64,000 nucleotides of DNA from Sporothrix humicola (Eukaryota > Ascomycota > Sordariomycetes > Ophiostomatales > Ophiostomataceae), in the NCBI GenBank assembly GCA_021396245.1, contig WNYE01000036.1, positions 186,001 through 250,000 on the forward strand. Reading direction: 5' to 3'. The notes below the pieces were generated by a model. That model was not told the origin of the DNA. It searched no databases and saw only the letters and a list, made by a program, of their open reading frames with translations. Numbering within the stretch: the stretch's first letter is position 1; each line of letters starts with the position of its first letter. Made by a program: the position numbers and the translations under genes. Positions 11,027-22,748 of the stretch are shown here, piece after piece.

Positions 11027-12255
11027 CTAGGTGGCGCTCGCAGAAGACGCCGTCCGTTGTGTCTCGGCGTCGGCCGTTTGTACATACACATCTCGCTGTA
11101 TGACAATCCCGTGTCGACTGTTTGCATCCTCGTCTTCCTGAACCTCGTCATGGTCCCTTTGGGCAGACACGGATGCGGAGAACTGTCCCTGTACCACACA
11201 GGGATTCGGGTGGGTCATGGACGCACCACTGGTGCTCTGTGGCTGACCAGTATGGCCTGAATGGCTCGACGACCTATAAAAGTTGGCGAACAGCTTCCGT
11301 AGCGACGGGAGAGAGGCCGCAAACATGCCAACGCCCTCCTCAAGCATCGAATAGAGAACAAGGTAGCCTAGGTAATACAAAGAATCTTGGGAAATCATGT
11401 AATGCTTGATGTAGGGCACGCGCAAGACGGTAAAGATACAAGCGCAGATCCCGACGGACAGGATAACCATCAGCGACCACTTCCGCCGAGCGTTCATATT
11501 CAGCTTGCGGATCAAAAAGAAGGGTAAAATTGCGCAAGTAAAGTCGACGATAATGGCGACGCCTGTGAAGATGTAGCTCAAGATGAGTAGAGGCAAATTG
11601 GAGGTGCACTGCCCTTGACCTGTCCAGCTCGCCGAGATGGGCCTACAGTGTACCAGCACGGCGATTAGGCCGGCCAGTGCGTTAGCGGTAGAGCCACCGA
11701 TGACCTTGAGAAGGCGAAAGGTTAGAATCTTTTTTGTAATTATTTATACAAAAGAGATATGAGGAAGAAAAAAAGAAAAAAAGAAAAAAAAAACATAAAA
11801 GGCGGACATACAAACCATAATGGGATCCGATAAGACCGCAATTTAGTCAACCGCATAATCTGGGCGGCGATGGCGCTCTTGATGAACGGAATGCTGAATA
11901 TATATGAAATTATCCACCACATGAACAGCTGAGCGCCGCGGATTTGGTACAGTTGGCTTGGGAGGTCAGCATCGCGTGTGCCAAAGCCGTAGAAGCAGCC
12001 CACGGCCGCATATACGGTTGCGACCAGATAGCACACATAACCTGCGGCGGCAAGCACGTCGTCCAGGCCGAATGCACTTCGGTTTAGGATTGTGCGAACG
12101 TAGATACGCAGGCCAACGGCAATGGTGTCGATAACGATGAGCGCGATCACGGTGCCGAGTATGCCCTGGGCGAGGTGGGTGGGGCGTAGTGGTGGGATGG
12201 AGTAGACAAGGTCCATGAGCTCAGTGTAGCTCAATGAGGACGCGATGGATGCCAT
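11027..12255 (-). CDS. Fungal rhodopsin-domain seven-helix membrane protein
   Basis: Two exons, 12255-11812 and 11704-11027, give 373 residues. The 107-nt intron has a GTATGT donor, a CTAAC branch site and an AAG acceptor, and joins the protein in phase 0 after RIPLWF. The protein shows the layout of the fungal 'rhodopsin domain' family (related to Pth11-type and SAT4-like proteins): an amino-terminal helix (GILGTVIALIVIDTIAVGLR), an FGLDD motif after helix 2, the LVHCRPISASW motif around helix 5, and a final YS-EEGVGMFAASLPSLR block. A hydrophilic tail of about 95 residues follows. The usual CFEM ectodomain is absent. Ligand and role are unknown; family members are plasma-membrane proteins, some linked to surface sensing in plant pathogens. 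Confidence 0.82.
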
Positions 12256-14865
12256 GTTTGGGACCGCGGTTTCGCTGATTTTTGTAACATCTAAAGTTCG
12301 ACGATGTACGAGAAGAGCGAAGAAGAAACGAAGGACCGCTTATCTAAATCAGTTCTAAATTTCCCTATTTACTGGAACGTTTCCTCTACTTTTTCATGTT
12401 TTGCCATTTCGTCAAAATCCTCCAACAGCGTTGTTACTAACAGCCACTCTTAATACAAGCGGCGTCTACTCCGTGCATGTGATTGTTTTTTTAGATGGGG
12501 TTGAGACTACAGCATCACAAAGGGACGGTGGTACAGATACAGAAGCTTTGATAGGTAAGTTCGATTATCTTTGGGGGCTACAAACCATGAGTAACTAAAA
12601 AAAAAAAATACGACGAAAAATGCGTTGGGAGGTATTTTTTGCCACCTCTTCACCGTTATTCGTCATGGGATGCTGGATCACTGTCCAAGTAGTGGTACTG
12701 CTGCTAGCCCTTTTAACCCCTTCCCACCGCCGCGGGGATGTGCTTCTTAAAAGCAAGTAAAAAACACTCCTTACAAAATTTCCTATATTTGCGCCAGGTG
12801 TACCTACTGACAGATGTGCAAAATAGACGTAGAACAGTACTCGTAGAAATGTGAAGATAGACTTCCGGCCACTGTAGCTCACTCTCGCTGTCTCACTCCC
12901 GAGTCTCAAATCGCGAAAACATGTGAGGACGCGCAGAAGCAGGCTAGACTCTTTCTGTGCACCCTTCAACTCCCCCAAGACAACTGCACCCAATAATATA
13001 AGGAGACAATAAGAATAAGACAATAAGCCAGTTGGCCAAACTGGTGGGATTTTCTTACAAAGACTCATTGACATGAGGCCAAGAACAACACATCTCCCAA
13101 ACAAGCAGCCCGTAAACAACAGCCTAGATCTGGATAAGATAAACTCAATGAAGGCGACAGAAGGGGCCCAGAGCAGAATTCAAGAAAAGAAGTGAAAAGA
13201 ATGACAAAGTCGCGGAAGGAGGGGTGTATTCGACAGGCGGGAGAGACGTGCAAAAAGTCAGCAGGAACAAATCGTCCCCGATTGTGATGGATATGTGTCT
13301 ACATTTGCCCTGCATTGCCATGTTTGCCATGTTTGCCCTGTGGCGCCCTGTGTTGCCCTACGACTCATGTTTGATACTTGCGAATAAACGGCTTGCAGCC
13401 TTTTCGTGGATTTTTATTTTGATTCCTTTCCTATTTCTCTCCCACCACTTTCTTCGTCCCGTCTTTTGTTCTTTGTCTCGTGTCTCGTCTGTTTCTCGAT
13501 ATCAATGTCCCTCGGCTCGGCAGAAATTCGGGTTGTACATGCATGTAAGAAAGTCACGAGAGAAATAAAGAATTAAAACCAGATGTTAATGAAGAGTAAG
13601 TATCAGCCAGGAACAATGTGGTTCGGTCTTTTTCTCCCACATCATCGCCGTCGCCGTTCAACCTTGTGTTCAGCCTTTTCCATTTTTAAACCTTTCCCCA
13701 CGCACCCTGGCAAGAAAAAAGCGAACAAGGAGGTCCGGGTCCCAACTTTACCCGGCTGTTGTAATCCTCCCGGGCCTTCAATATTTGACAGTTCCGGAGC
13801 TTGGGCGTCTTGAACATCTTCCCACTGAGTCTGCCTTTCAGTCTGCCTTCCAGTCTGCCTTCCGAATAGAGCCGTCGCGTGCCCCTGATCTTACGTGTTG
13901 TTCAACACATCAAAAGTACCCCTTTTTATGCCTCCATCCCAACTTCTCCATTTTTACAATGAACTCCATACGTCTAGGATCACCAACACTCGTATTCTCT
14001 CCAATACGTGGAGACCTTGAACAATAAACACCAAAAAAAAAGAATAGGCGACCGGGGCATCCATTGCCCAATGCCCCGGAAGGCCTCCTGAAGGCAACAA
14101 AGCGGCTCTGTTTTGTTGTCAGGGGGGGTTGTTCGACGAGTCGACCGGTCTGGACTTTGCCAAGAAGGGTATCCCAAACGTCGTGGAGGGCTCGACAGCA
14201 GCTACCAGTTTCCTCTCTCAGGCATCGTTCCGAAGTAGCACCTGCTTATGGCCGGTATGTTGGGGCACCGCAAGGCTGAGTTGTCTTCAAGTGACGGCCA
14301 CAGCCTTGCTGACAAACAGAACAACGAACGCAACCAATCTTCCCCAAGATACGTTCAGCCCAAACCAGTCCAGAAGTCCAAAGTAGAATAAATATGAAGT
14401 TGATATTGACGCTGAAAAGCAAGGTAACAAAAATTAGGAAATCCCGTATAAACCAAACATTAACAAAAAGGAAACGCGGAACGAGGCACGAGAACCATCC
14501 ACGGCTCATCATTTTTGCCGGGATGTCTGTTCTGGCCCATCCATTTTCTGTCATCCACCGCCGTCTGTTCGTACAAAAGAGCCGGCAAGACATTCGCTGC
14601 CTGCCCGGCATCTCTCCCCCTGTATTTTTGTTCTCTTTTTGTGTATCGGTCCAGCCTGTCGATGTGTGCCGGTCTTTTGGAATGGTATATGAATTGCCCC
14701 GTGGGCATGTCGATGGGAGTGCGAGGCGAAGTTTTAAGCCACCGCTGTAGCTGTGGTATATGGGGGTGTCGTATATGGAGAGCGTGTCGTATGGGCAAGT
14801 GCTCGTCGTCCGCAGCCATTGGCTGTAGACTGTATTCCGATCACGAGTGTATCTCGAGAGTCGCT
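12256..14865. other. Intergenic region, no supported gene
   Basis: About 2.6 kb with no gene I can support. A 174-codon open frame on the minus strand (12595-13119) and a short one on the plus strand (14129-14386, beginning near LFDESTGLDFAKKGIPNV) are open but match no family I recognise; the second looks coding-like over about 35 codons and might be a gene fragment. One copy of the dispersed motif (TACTCCGTGC) is at 12467-12476, and a 12-bp repeat is at 13828-13863. Confidence 0.4.
13828..13863. repeat. 12-bp tandem repeat, three copies
   Basis: Three units of AGTCTGCCTT(T/C)C lie head to tail in non-coding DNA; the first differs from the other two at one base. Confidence 0.85.
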
Positions 14866-15250
14866 TTACACGAAGAAGCGCGAGAAGACCTCGAAAACGA
14901 GGCCGCCAAAGACGACGAAAGCAAGGACGCCTAGAGGAGGAGGAGGGGGTTAGTAGGGCTCGTGAGGAGGAGACCTTGTCATTGAAACATCACAGGAAGG
15001 GCGTACCAAGAAGAAGCGGCGACACGGGCGACTTTTGTACGTCCTTGTTGCGGCGCTTCAGCTCGGCCTCGGACTTGCCGCGGCGGGCATCCTGCTCCTT
15101 GACGAACTTGGCGTTGCGGCGCCGCTGCTCAGGTGTTTGGGCCTGGAGGAAGGGAGGTGTTAGCAGAGTGTACCCGGCAAATGCGACATCTGGTGATGAT
15201 GACAGCTCGGGAGGTGAGGTGGACTTTGTCCACAGGCACGGACGTACCAT
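14866..15250 (-). CDS. YSY6: RAMP4/SERP1-type ER protein (Ysy6 homologue)
   Basis: Three exons, 15250-15248, 15142-15007 and 14930-14866, give 67 residues, the usual length of the RAMP4 family. The protein begins MAQTPEQRRRNAKFVKEQ and continues with RGKSEAELKRRNK, then SPVSP, then a tail anchor (VLAFVVFGGLVFEVFSRFF). RAMP4/Ysy6 proteins are tail-anchored in the ER membrane, associate with the Sec61 translocon and are linked to ER stress. The first exon is the ATG alone, followed at once by a GTACGT donor; intron 1 is 105 nt with a CTCCAG acceptor. Intron 1 has no stop and is a multiple of three, so reading through would insert 35 residues, but family similarity starts exactly at the splice junction. 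Intron 2 is 76 nt (GTACGC to CTCTAG). The gene is divergent from the INA17-like gene, 774 bp away. Confidence 0.9.
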
Positions 15251-16024
15251 TGTGAATGTGTATGGTTGACGAGATGTCGCGTGGGAGAACAGGGATTGTG
15301 ACGGCGTGAATGCAAACGTGAAGTCGAATCGAAGGTGTCGATGCAACTATCGTGAGAGAATAGGAGAATGAGGCGCGTCGAGATGCGAAAGCTTTAGGAT
15401 TGAATGGAGACAATTGTCAAACGAAGAAAAGGGAGACGAGTTCGTGGAATGCGGAATGCTGAAATGGCGAATGCTAATTGTCGAAAAGTAGAGGACAAGT
15501 CCGTACGTCGTCCCTTGGTTGTTGCTTGTGGTTTTGATTGATATATAAGAAGCTATGGCTTTCGATTGGGGACAGATCGACACCTTTTACAAAAGCCTCC
15601 TGGCGAGCTGGCCCCAATTGCGGCCACATTGCGCTTTTGCTCCTGAATTGCCAGCGAAGACCAGCTGGCTCCTTGCGCCCACCAAGCCAATTAGGGCGCT
15701 AGTTTGCTCTGGATAGGGGGAGAAAGAGGGGACCAGGCAGCGAGTGGGTGCCGGTTTTTAGTGGGTCACTACCGAAGTTCCAGGGGAGGTTCCAGAAAAG
15801 TATGGGGGGAACGTGCCCTTGCCAGACGCGCCTTCCTGTGACTCTGCGAGTGAGCGAGCCTTCCATCTGGAGTTGCGCACGTGCAATGATTGGCTGACAG
15901 GTGCACTGTGAAAATCCAACGTCAATTCAACGGCTCCTTTGACATTCGACGACCAGATATCGAAACACACGAGTTGAGTCAAACAACACGTGTGCAACAC
16001 AATCTCTAAACGACACGTCGCAAC
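15251..16024. promoter_or_regulatory. Divergent promoter of the YSY6-like and INA17-like genes
   Basis: 774 bp between two divergent starts. CCAAT sequences are present in both orientations (near 15686 and, as ATTGG, near 15890). No TATA box is obvious. No other gene is seen. Confidence 0.45.
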
Positions 16025-16467
16025 ATGATTTCTAGACGTCTTCTCACAAACGCGGCGCCAGCCCTGCGGCTGGCTGTCCGCCAAGGCCCGGCTTTCCGGC
16101 CTCGTTCTTCCGTCATCGGCCGCTGGAACTCTTCCTCTTCCGAGCCGTCCGCATATGTATGGCCCTGTTCCGACCTCGCCCTTCGTGGGTTTTCACAACA
16201 CTAACTATTATAGTCCTCCTTCTTCAAGACGTTTGGACGTCCCATCTTCAAGGTGTCTCTGATGGCCGTCCTCTCCTACCAGCTCGTCTTCTTTGCCTGG
16301 TCAAAGCTGGAGCAGGATGATATTCGCAGCGACAGAAATGGTATGTTGTGCCGTCTATACATTCTATATTGTTTCGGGTATACTAACTCGTCGTAGCCGA
16401 GATTGCTTCATTGGAAGCGCAAGTAAAGGAATTGCAGGAGAACAAGAAGGATGCCAAAAAGGCATAG
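16025..16467 (+). CDS. Small mitochondrial inner-membrane protein, INA17-like
   Basis: Three exons, 16025-16156, 16214-16340 and 16397-16467, give 109 residues; introns are 57 and 56 nt, with GTATGG and GTATGT donors and CTAAC branch sites. Residues 1-40 are basic and Ser/Arg/Ala-rich without acidic residues (MISRRLLTNAAPALRLAVRQ...), as in a mitochondrial presequence. One membrane helix follows (VSLMAVLSYQLVFFAWSKLE), then a short coiled coil (EIASLEAQVKELQ) and a Lys-rich end. This order (presequence, helix ending in a W-KLE motif, coiled coil) resembles yeast Ina17, a subunit of the INAC complex that helps assemble the F1Fo-ATP synthase peripheral stalk. The resemblance is short, so the name is tentative; the mitochondrial membrane location is more secure. 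Confidence 0.7.
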
Positions 16468-16918
16468 AATTGTTTCAAGGGATATAAAGATGCATCGACG
16501 GTTGTCATGTGGCGTTTGGGTTTGGATATCTTTGTTTGCCATTATACAATTTACCATGAGTATTAATTACAATTTATATTTTCATTCACTTATTATGAAA
16601 TTTAACATGAATGAAAAAAGAAAACGGTAATATTTATCTCAAAATGAAAGTAAAATAAAATAAATATATTTGGACATTTATATTACTGGAAATAATATAA
16701 ATGTGATATATTTCACAACAAAATCATACCAAAAGACAAGTCCATATCTGACAAAGAATACTGCTTTCATTTGAAATCATCAATAAATACATAAAACGCC
16801 GTTGCTCGTCCCTCGCTGACAGCGTTCCCGACCGAAACGCCGAATTCTAAGCAGGAAAAAATGTACAAAAATAGATCAAAGGAAATCAAAACGCCGTATC
16901 CTAACTGAACCTTTACTT
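16468..16918. other. Short AT-rich intergenic region between convergent genes
   Basis: About 450 bp, very AT-rich from 16540 to 16760, between the 3' ends of the INA17-like (+) and MID1 (-) genes. Several ATAAA and AATAT strings could serve in 3'-end formation in either direction. No gene seen. Confidence 0.5.
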
Positions 16919-18973
16919 CTACAACATCATGGCTACAGCCACACTGCTGACTGATGCCAGAGCCACAGCAAGCAACGACAGGCGTGGCCCAGCAGGACCG
17001 GCTGCAAAGTAATGCGCCGAGCCGGGGTAGTTGCACGTCACGAAACCATCAAGGTCAGCTTCAGAACGGCGGCCATAGCTCGTGTTGAAGCCAATGTAGC
17101 CCGGCTGCGGGCACGAGAAACCGAGGTCGGATGGGCAGCTCTGCACCAGGTTGTAGCACAGATCCTCGCACGGCAGAACCTCCTTGTAGGGGCCGGGCGC
17201 GATGAGCTCGTCGATGAACGGGTTGCGCGACGAGTTAAAGGCCGTGATGTTGGGGAACTGCGAGGCGATGTCGGCCGCCAGAAACTCGCCCGTAATCGGG
17301 TTGGGCTGGCTGATGGCGCGCGGCTGCAGCCAGGTTGAGTTGTCCGAGAAGTCGGAGCAGCGCGGGATGGCGACGGAGCACAACCAGTTCTTGTAGGCGG
17401 CCTCGCAGTCGGCGCAGGTGCGCGCGAGCGAGTAGCGCTGTGTGTCGGGGGCCTCGCAGGGGATTTGCGCCAACACCTTTTTGAACGTATCAAACATGTC
17501 GGACGCGTACTTGTCGTAGACGTTGGCGAGCTGCGTGGAGTTGGTGTAGAGCGTCGGGTTGCTGGGCACGGCATAGGCCGTCTCGTTGCAGAACGGCAGG
17601 TTGAACACAACTTCGCAGTTGGCGTTGGCCGCCTTCGTCTGGAAACTGGTGGCCCTGGAAACTTTGCCGCCGCCGCCCACGACATTTGACCCGATTTGGC
17701 CCGTGCCGTTCTGCGGGAGCGCTGCCAAGATGCCGACATAGTCGCTGCTGGCGTTGAGCCCGCTAAAGTAAAACTGCTGTTTCGGCAGGTTGCCCAGGCC
17801 GGCGAGCGTCATGCTCGTCTCGACCATGCTCGTGAGCTTGCCGTTGTTGGTCGCCGCAATCTGGGCATACGTCTGCAGGCCACAGTACGAGAACCGCACG
17901 CCGTCAGCCGAGCGGTCGTCGATGTTTTGCGCAAACATGACGTACGGCTCGACATTCATAATGTCATTGTCGACGACGGCATCGGTGCTGTCCGTCAGAT
18001 TGTGCGTGATGAGCAGCGACGCGCGCGAGTCGCTGTCGACCCAGATCAGGTTGGCGTCGGTCTCGTTGTCGTAGCTGTGGTACCAGCCGTCGACCGAGGC
18101 CGCGAGCTGGAAGTTGTAGAGGCCCGACAGCATGGTCGAGGAAATGTTGGGTGCCGAGATGCCAATGTAGACGTCCTCGGTCGCATTAATGCTCACCATG
18201 ACGGCGCCCTCTGTAAACACGTGCCACTGCTGTTCGTTTGGGTTGCTGGCCGGGCCGGGCGAGATGTTCTTCGAGGACGTCGAGACGTACATTGTGAGCT
18301 GCGGTGCGGCGCCACTGATAGTCGGCGACAGCAGCTGCGGCTGGATGCACGTGTTGGCCGAGAAGTATACGGTGCGGGCCGTCGAGTTGCTGCTCTGCCG
18401 GCGAGCCAGCTTGACCTCGTCATCCTCCAGGCCCAAACTGCCGGCATCCCGTTCATCGTCGCCGTCGCCCTCCTCGTACCCCGCCTCCCTTCTCCGCAGC
18501 TCAATATCCCGCCGTTTCTCCTCTTCTTCTGCCTTCCGTCCAAAGATCAACGACTTCTCCATCACAAACACCTGCGTCGTGCCCGGCACGACATTCAGGG
18601 TGATGGGCACGTTGTTGGTCAGCGACGAGACGCCCGGCGGTGCCCGGCCCAGAATACCCCGGTCAAAGATTCCAAAGTCTGGCTCGTATAGACTAGCCTG
18701 GGGGTGGCCATCTTCTGTGTCTTTTATTTCTTCGCTATCACTGCCGTCGCTCTGCAGCAGTGACCCGAATATGCTCTTGATGAAGCCGCCGTCGCCGCCG
18801 TCGGCTACTAATGGTGATGGTGCCTTGAGGACACCGGCATCTGCGTCGATGTTGGCATCGGGTGTCGCGGCTACGGCCGAGTTGTGTGAAAAGGAGGAGA
18901 GGAGGAGGAGGAGGGGGAGGAACACGCCGGCCGGTGCCAGCCTCCTCCTTTGTCGTGGTGTATGTGAGCCCAT
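16919..18973 (-). CDS. MID1: Stretch-activated calcium channel subunit Mid1
   Basis: Single exon, 684 residues. A signal sequence at residues 13-36 (VFLPLLLLLSSFSHNSAVA) is followed by an acidic stretch, a long ectodomain with many N-glycosylation sites (NSTA, NISS, NATE, NLTD, NASS, NGTG), and a Cys-rich carboxyl-terminal region from about residue 455 (NCEVVFNLPFCNET, RTCADCEAAYKNWLC, IPRCSDFSD, LPCEDLCYNLVQSCP, GFSCP). This Cys pattern is the mark of fungal Mid1. The protein ends in a hydrophobic tail (LSLLAVALASVSSVAVAMML) that could be a membrane segment or a GPI-type signal. Mid1 works with the Cch1 pore subunit in the high-affinity calcium uptake system of the plasma membrane, active in mating, wall stress and ER stress. 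The start context (CTTACCATGG) is good. Length fits Pezizomycotina Mid1. Confidence 0.92.
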   Translation of the reverse strand: MGSHTPRQRRRLAPAGVFLPLLLLLSSFSHNSAVAATPDANIDADAGVLKAPSPLVADGGDGGFIKSIFGSLLQSDGSDSEEIKDTEDGHPQASLYEPDFGIFDRGILGRAPPGVSSLTNNVPITLNVVPGTTQVFVMEKSLIFGRKAEEEEKRRDIELRRREAGYEEGDGDDERDAGSLGLEDDEVKLARRQSSNSTARTVYFSANTCIQPQLLSPTISGAAPQLTMYVSTSSKNISPGPASNPNEQQWHVFTEGAVMVSINATEDVYIGISAPNISSTMLSGLYNFQLAASVDGWYHSYDNETDANLIWVDSDSRASLLITHNLTDSTDAVVDNDIMNVEPYVMFAQNIDDRSADGVRFSYCGLQTYAQIAATNNGKLTSMVETSMTLAGLGNLPKQQFYFSGLNASSDYVGILAALPQNGTGQIGSNVVGGGGKVSRATSFQTKAANANCEVVFNLPFCNETAYAVPSNPTLYTNSTQLANVYDKYASDMFDTFKKVLAQIPCEAPDTQRYSLARTCADCEAAYKNWLCSVAIPRCSDFSDNSTWLQPRAISQPNPITGEFLAADIASQFPNITAFNSSRNPFIDELIAPGPYKEVLPCEDLCYNLVQSCPSDLGFSCPQPGYIGFNTSYGRRSEADLDGFVTCNYPGSAHYFAAGPAGPRLSLLAVALASVSSVAVAMML

Positions 18974-20948
18974 GGTAAGGGATGTGTGTGATTGGTGTAA
19001 TATATCGTCAACTGTCCCTGCTTCTCGGATGTCGTCAATTCGTATTTGGGGTCTGGCCCGCCGGCGGCTGCCGTTGTCTGCTTCGTTTCCTTTGTCTATC
19101 CCGTTCCGTCGTGGGTCGTGGGTCGTGGATAGATGCCGTTAAGGCAAGAGATAATGCCTTCGTATGGCTCTGTGAATGTTTCGTTCAATGTGTTTCGTAA
19201 ACGAGCGGAATGGCTGAACGTCTGTGTCGCTTCTAGATCTAGATCGTCGGTCTCGCAGGCCTCAATCTCAAGACATTGTCGATGCTGTTTCTTTTCGCAG
19301 ATTTTTTGCAGGTTTCCAGAATGAGTGAACGGATTGGAAACATCCCGAGAATGCTCCTGCGCCGCAAAACGTGGGACCGACACGAGGTATTACGGGCACA
19401 ATAATGTCGTCTTTGTAAAAAGGGAGGGAGAAAAAGGAGTCGTTTGGAAGGCTGACGGCTTCGAGTTTCAGAGGGCTGACCCTGGCTTGGTTCTAGGGTG
19501 ACAAGCGTTTTGGGCTGGGTGCGCCAGTGTGTGGCCCAAACGGGTCCAGGCACTGGTAGAGCTGGCAAGTGCGCCTTGTGTCATGATTCGCGTTTTCTCT
19601 CCTAGCTCGAACAGCCAAAAATAACACTGTGCCACAGGGCGATTTTAGCCACAAAAGTGGCTATTTTAGCGAAGGCAAGCCACGATAGCACACTGTACGA
19701 ATATATGAGGCAACTGCGATATCACATGGCACGGGACAGCCATCACAAAAACGCGGCAGATGCAGCAAGAAAGGATCACGGGCAAGGCTGCGAATCGCAT
19801 GAACAGCTGATAATACTTCACGGGACTCCTGCATGTGCTTGCATATGATCAAAAGCGTGGGGGAAAGAGGCTCTCCATATTGCAAACTCGATATCTGAAT
19901 CGTTAATAAAACATACCGACATAAAAAAGTTGAAAATGTGAGATATAAAATAAAAAATGAAACAAAATAGAGATAATATCTAGAAAAATTACTGCGAGCC
20001 GAACCAACTAAACAAATAATAAGAAAACACATGGCGAAAGGCCCGGCAAGTGCTGCTTGCTATCTTTGCTGAATAGCCGCTCTGTCTTTTGGAATGCATC
20101 GACATTGGAGTAATAAATCGCGGATCGGGCGGTACTCCCCGATAGCTTGTTGTTATTCCAAGTGTAAATAAACGCACATACTACCCAAAAGGCAAGATAA
20201 CATCACGGTCACGACATATACGGCGCATCATAATGTAAAGAAGAGTAAACCAGAGCATAAATACCCATCCAAAGGAATGTTACCAGTACGGAACCAGGTC
20301 GTAAACATACAGAATCCCAGCGTGCCTCCTCATCCATCGTGAAAGAATACCGGTACAAGTAGAGATAAACATGGAAGACAGAAGCGAGATGAGCAAAACA
20401 TGAATAGGTAAAAAAGCAAATAGGAAAAAAGAAGAAAAAACCAATTGTCTATGCGTGATGTGTTTCCCCATCCTGGCCGCCGGCCGCCGGTTGTTTCGGC
20501 TTGTCATTAAATCGTGCCCAGCGTCAAGAGGGAAGAGAAAACAGAAAACATGATGAAAGATACGAGAAAAAAAAGAATCGAGGTTTGACAGATCTGATCG
20601 GAGGGAACGCCGGTGGTCTTTTTTGTCAAAATTGCCGGGACTCGAAATTAGCTAATAAATTAGGTAAATTACGAGAGGCTTCGTGGGGACCGGCGTTCCT
20701 TCGCTGTCGAAATTTGGCGGTGGAATGGACGCGCTGCCTTTACTGGAGATTCCTCCTTCCTTCTTCCTCATGGCATCGGAATTTTCATCTTAACAAGTGG
20801 ATGTTGGGGCCATGAAGTAAAGGAGGGGCGGTTTGACGAGAGAAGCTGTCTTGGTGCAAAGCGCTTCCAACAGGCAGAGCTCCGGCTCGTGTGAAAGAGA
20901 GCTCGCGATTGCAAACTGCCTGTTTGACGCAGTCAAGCTGCTTGTTGT
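18974..20948. other. Intergenic region, no supported gene
   Basis: About 2 kb between the 5' end of MID1 and the 3' end of YOP1. The part from 19.0 to 19.2 kb is probably MID1 leader. The stretch 19.85-20.05 kb is AT-rich. No open frame shows a recognisable domain. Confidence 0.45.
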
Positions 20949-22084
20949 TTACTCGGTCTTGGCAGCAGAGTCGGCCTTGGCACGCAGGCCAGCGGAACCC
21001 GACTTGTTGAAGTAGCGGCCGAGGGTGGGGACGAGGAACGAGCGGAAAATGACCTCAGCACCGCTGGAGAGAAGGAAAAAAGTGAAACACAAACATTAGC
21101 CTGGGATTCTTTCTGCGCGCAAGCAACGAACGGGGCCGCCGGATCGTCTCGACGAGCAATGTAGAAAGCTCGGCAAGCTTGCTGCAGCTCCAAATGAGGA
21201 GAAAAGAAGGGGAGGGGAGGGAAAAAGCTTACCTGAAGTAGGGCAGAGACAGCCACAGCAGGAAGATGAACTTGAAGGTGTAGTAGAAGGGGAACCAGTA
21301 CACCACGTTGACGAAGCTCTCAGCAACGCTATCCCGATGTGTTGTTAGTATTTCATCCAAAAGTGATGCGCGCCCCTCTTTGTTCGGAAGCTATCTCCGC
21401 GCGGACCGCTCCAAGAGGAGAAAGCGGAAAGGGGCTAGGACAGAGGAAAAGCTTACGTGAAGAAAGCAAAGACGACCCAGTAGGTCAACCATTGCGTGTC
21501 GTCGTTCTTGGACGCGGTGAACAGGGCCTCGAGCGAGAAGTAGCCGGGGATGACAAAGCCGGCGAAGTTGGTCAGGAGCTGACCGCCGAGGTTGAAGATG
21601 ATGAAGAACAGGTACAGAGCGACGACACCGAGGGCAGCGTAGGCCTTGGGGACGGCAGTGCTCTTCTCGAGGTTGTTAAGCACAGGGTACTTGGACAGCT
21701 GTAGGCAGGAACAAGAAACAATATGTTAGCATTGGATAGAAAACACATGTGGAAGGTTGAACCACTATCGTCAAAGGAGTTGGAATCATAGCATGCCACA
21801 CTGGGTCGTTGCGTCATCGGCCAGCGCAACGTTTCGACCCAATGAGAGCACGCGAGAAGAAGAACAAAGGAAACACTCGAGCAAGACCCCCAGGGAGAGA
21901 AAAGAGTAAAAGAGAAACATCTGAGGGAGAGCATCCAGACAAAGGATAGGAGGGGTATCGAAGCTCAAGGGTTCCCGCATGAACGAGGGAAGCAGGGCAA
22001 GCCCAAGAGAACCGGGAAATAGACACTGACCTCGCTGTCGAGCTGCTTCAGGTAGCCCTGGACACGGTCTTGGGGAGACGACAT
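20949..22084 (-). CDS. YOP1: ER membrane-shaping protein Yop1 (DP1/REEP family)
   Basis: Four exons, 22084-22031, 21698-21457, 21328-21233 and 21063-20949, give 168 residues, the normal length. Introns are 332, 128 and 169 nt, with GTCAGT, GTAAGC and GTAAGC donors. The product begins MSSPQDRVQGYLKQLDSELS, then has the paired hydrophobic hairpins of the TB2/DP1/HVA22 domain: YAALGVVALYLFFIIFNLGG, GFVIPGYFSLEAL, TQWLTYWVVFAFF, and VVYWFPFYYTFKFIFLLWL followed by LPYFSGAEVIFRSFLVPTL. Yop1 inserts hairpins into the outer leaflet and keeps ER tubules curved, together with reticulons. A short polar tail (KADSAAKTE) ends the protein. Intron 1 is unusually long for this gene set. Confidence 0.95.
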
Positions 22085-22654
22085 TTTGAAAGCTTGGGAT
22101 GTTTGGTAGAGGTTGAGTTGCGGGTGAAAAGTGACGTTATCGGTTGAGGTTTGCGGGATGCAAAAAAAAAGATGCGATTTTGTTTAGTCGAAGATCTGTG
22201 GGAGGAGCAAAAAATGAACAAAAAAGTTAGAAACGAGACGATTCGTCAGATAAAGCCCCAGAAAGGGCTCGCAAAAAAGAGGACACCGTAGTTGGGACAC
22301 GCCGGAGGGTCTCAGATGACAGGGGTCTTGGGGCCCTTGCCTATCAGCTTTAGGGAAACGGAGGAAGGGGGTGATCACGAACCTGCGAGGCGTTGAGGCT
22401 GCACTTTTCGAGGACGATGGAAGTATGATGGATGTGAAAGAAGGTAAGAACAGGAAGCAAAGATCGGTCTCTTAATATTTCTGGGAAGGAAACAAAAATT
22501 GCCTTCTCGGCGGAAAGAGGGATGGAAACAGGAACTGGGCAGCACAAAGATAAGTGGAAAGGGTGGGCTTGTGGCCCCGGAAAGCGAGGGGGGAAGCTGA
22601 GACGGGGTCGAGTGAAGGCGTCAGAGGGGGCAAGAGCCACCGGGAAGCTCCCAG

Positions 22655-22748
22655 CTGTGTGTTTATCCATCCTGGCAACGCTCTTGGCCCATGGACTCCT
22701 CTTTTTCTCCTTGGCAACACCTTGATTTGTAGCACCTACAGCACTTAC
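22655..22748 (+). repeat. Inverted repeat, left arm
   Basis: This arm contains TTATCCATCCTGGCAACGC, CCCATGGACTC, TTTTTCTCCTTGGCAACACC and GCACCTACAGCAC. The same blocks occur in the same order in the reverse complement of 22906-22997. By eye the arms match at roughly 85-90 % over about 90 bp, with small length differences. Confidence 0.8.

Noticed and set aside
12595..13119. 174-codon minus-strand open frame
   Set aside because: No family resemblance and atypical codon use; length is within chance for this base composition.
17696..18691. Open frame of 331 codons antisense to MID1
   Set aside because: It is a shadow of MID1 codon use; Arg/Val/Asp-rich translation with no domain.
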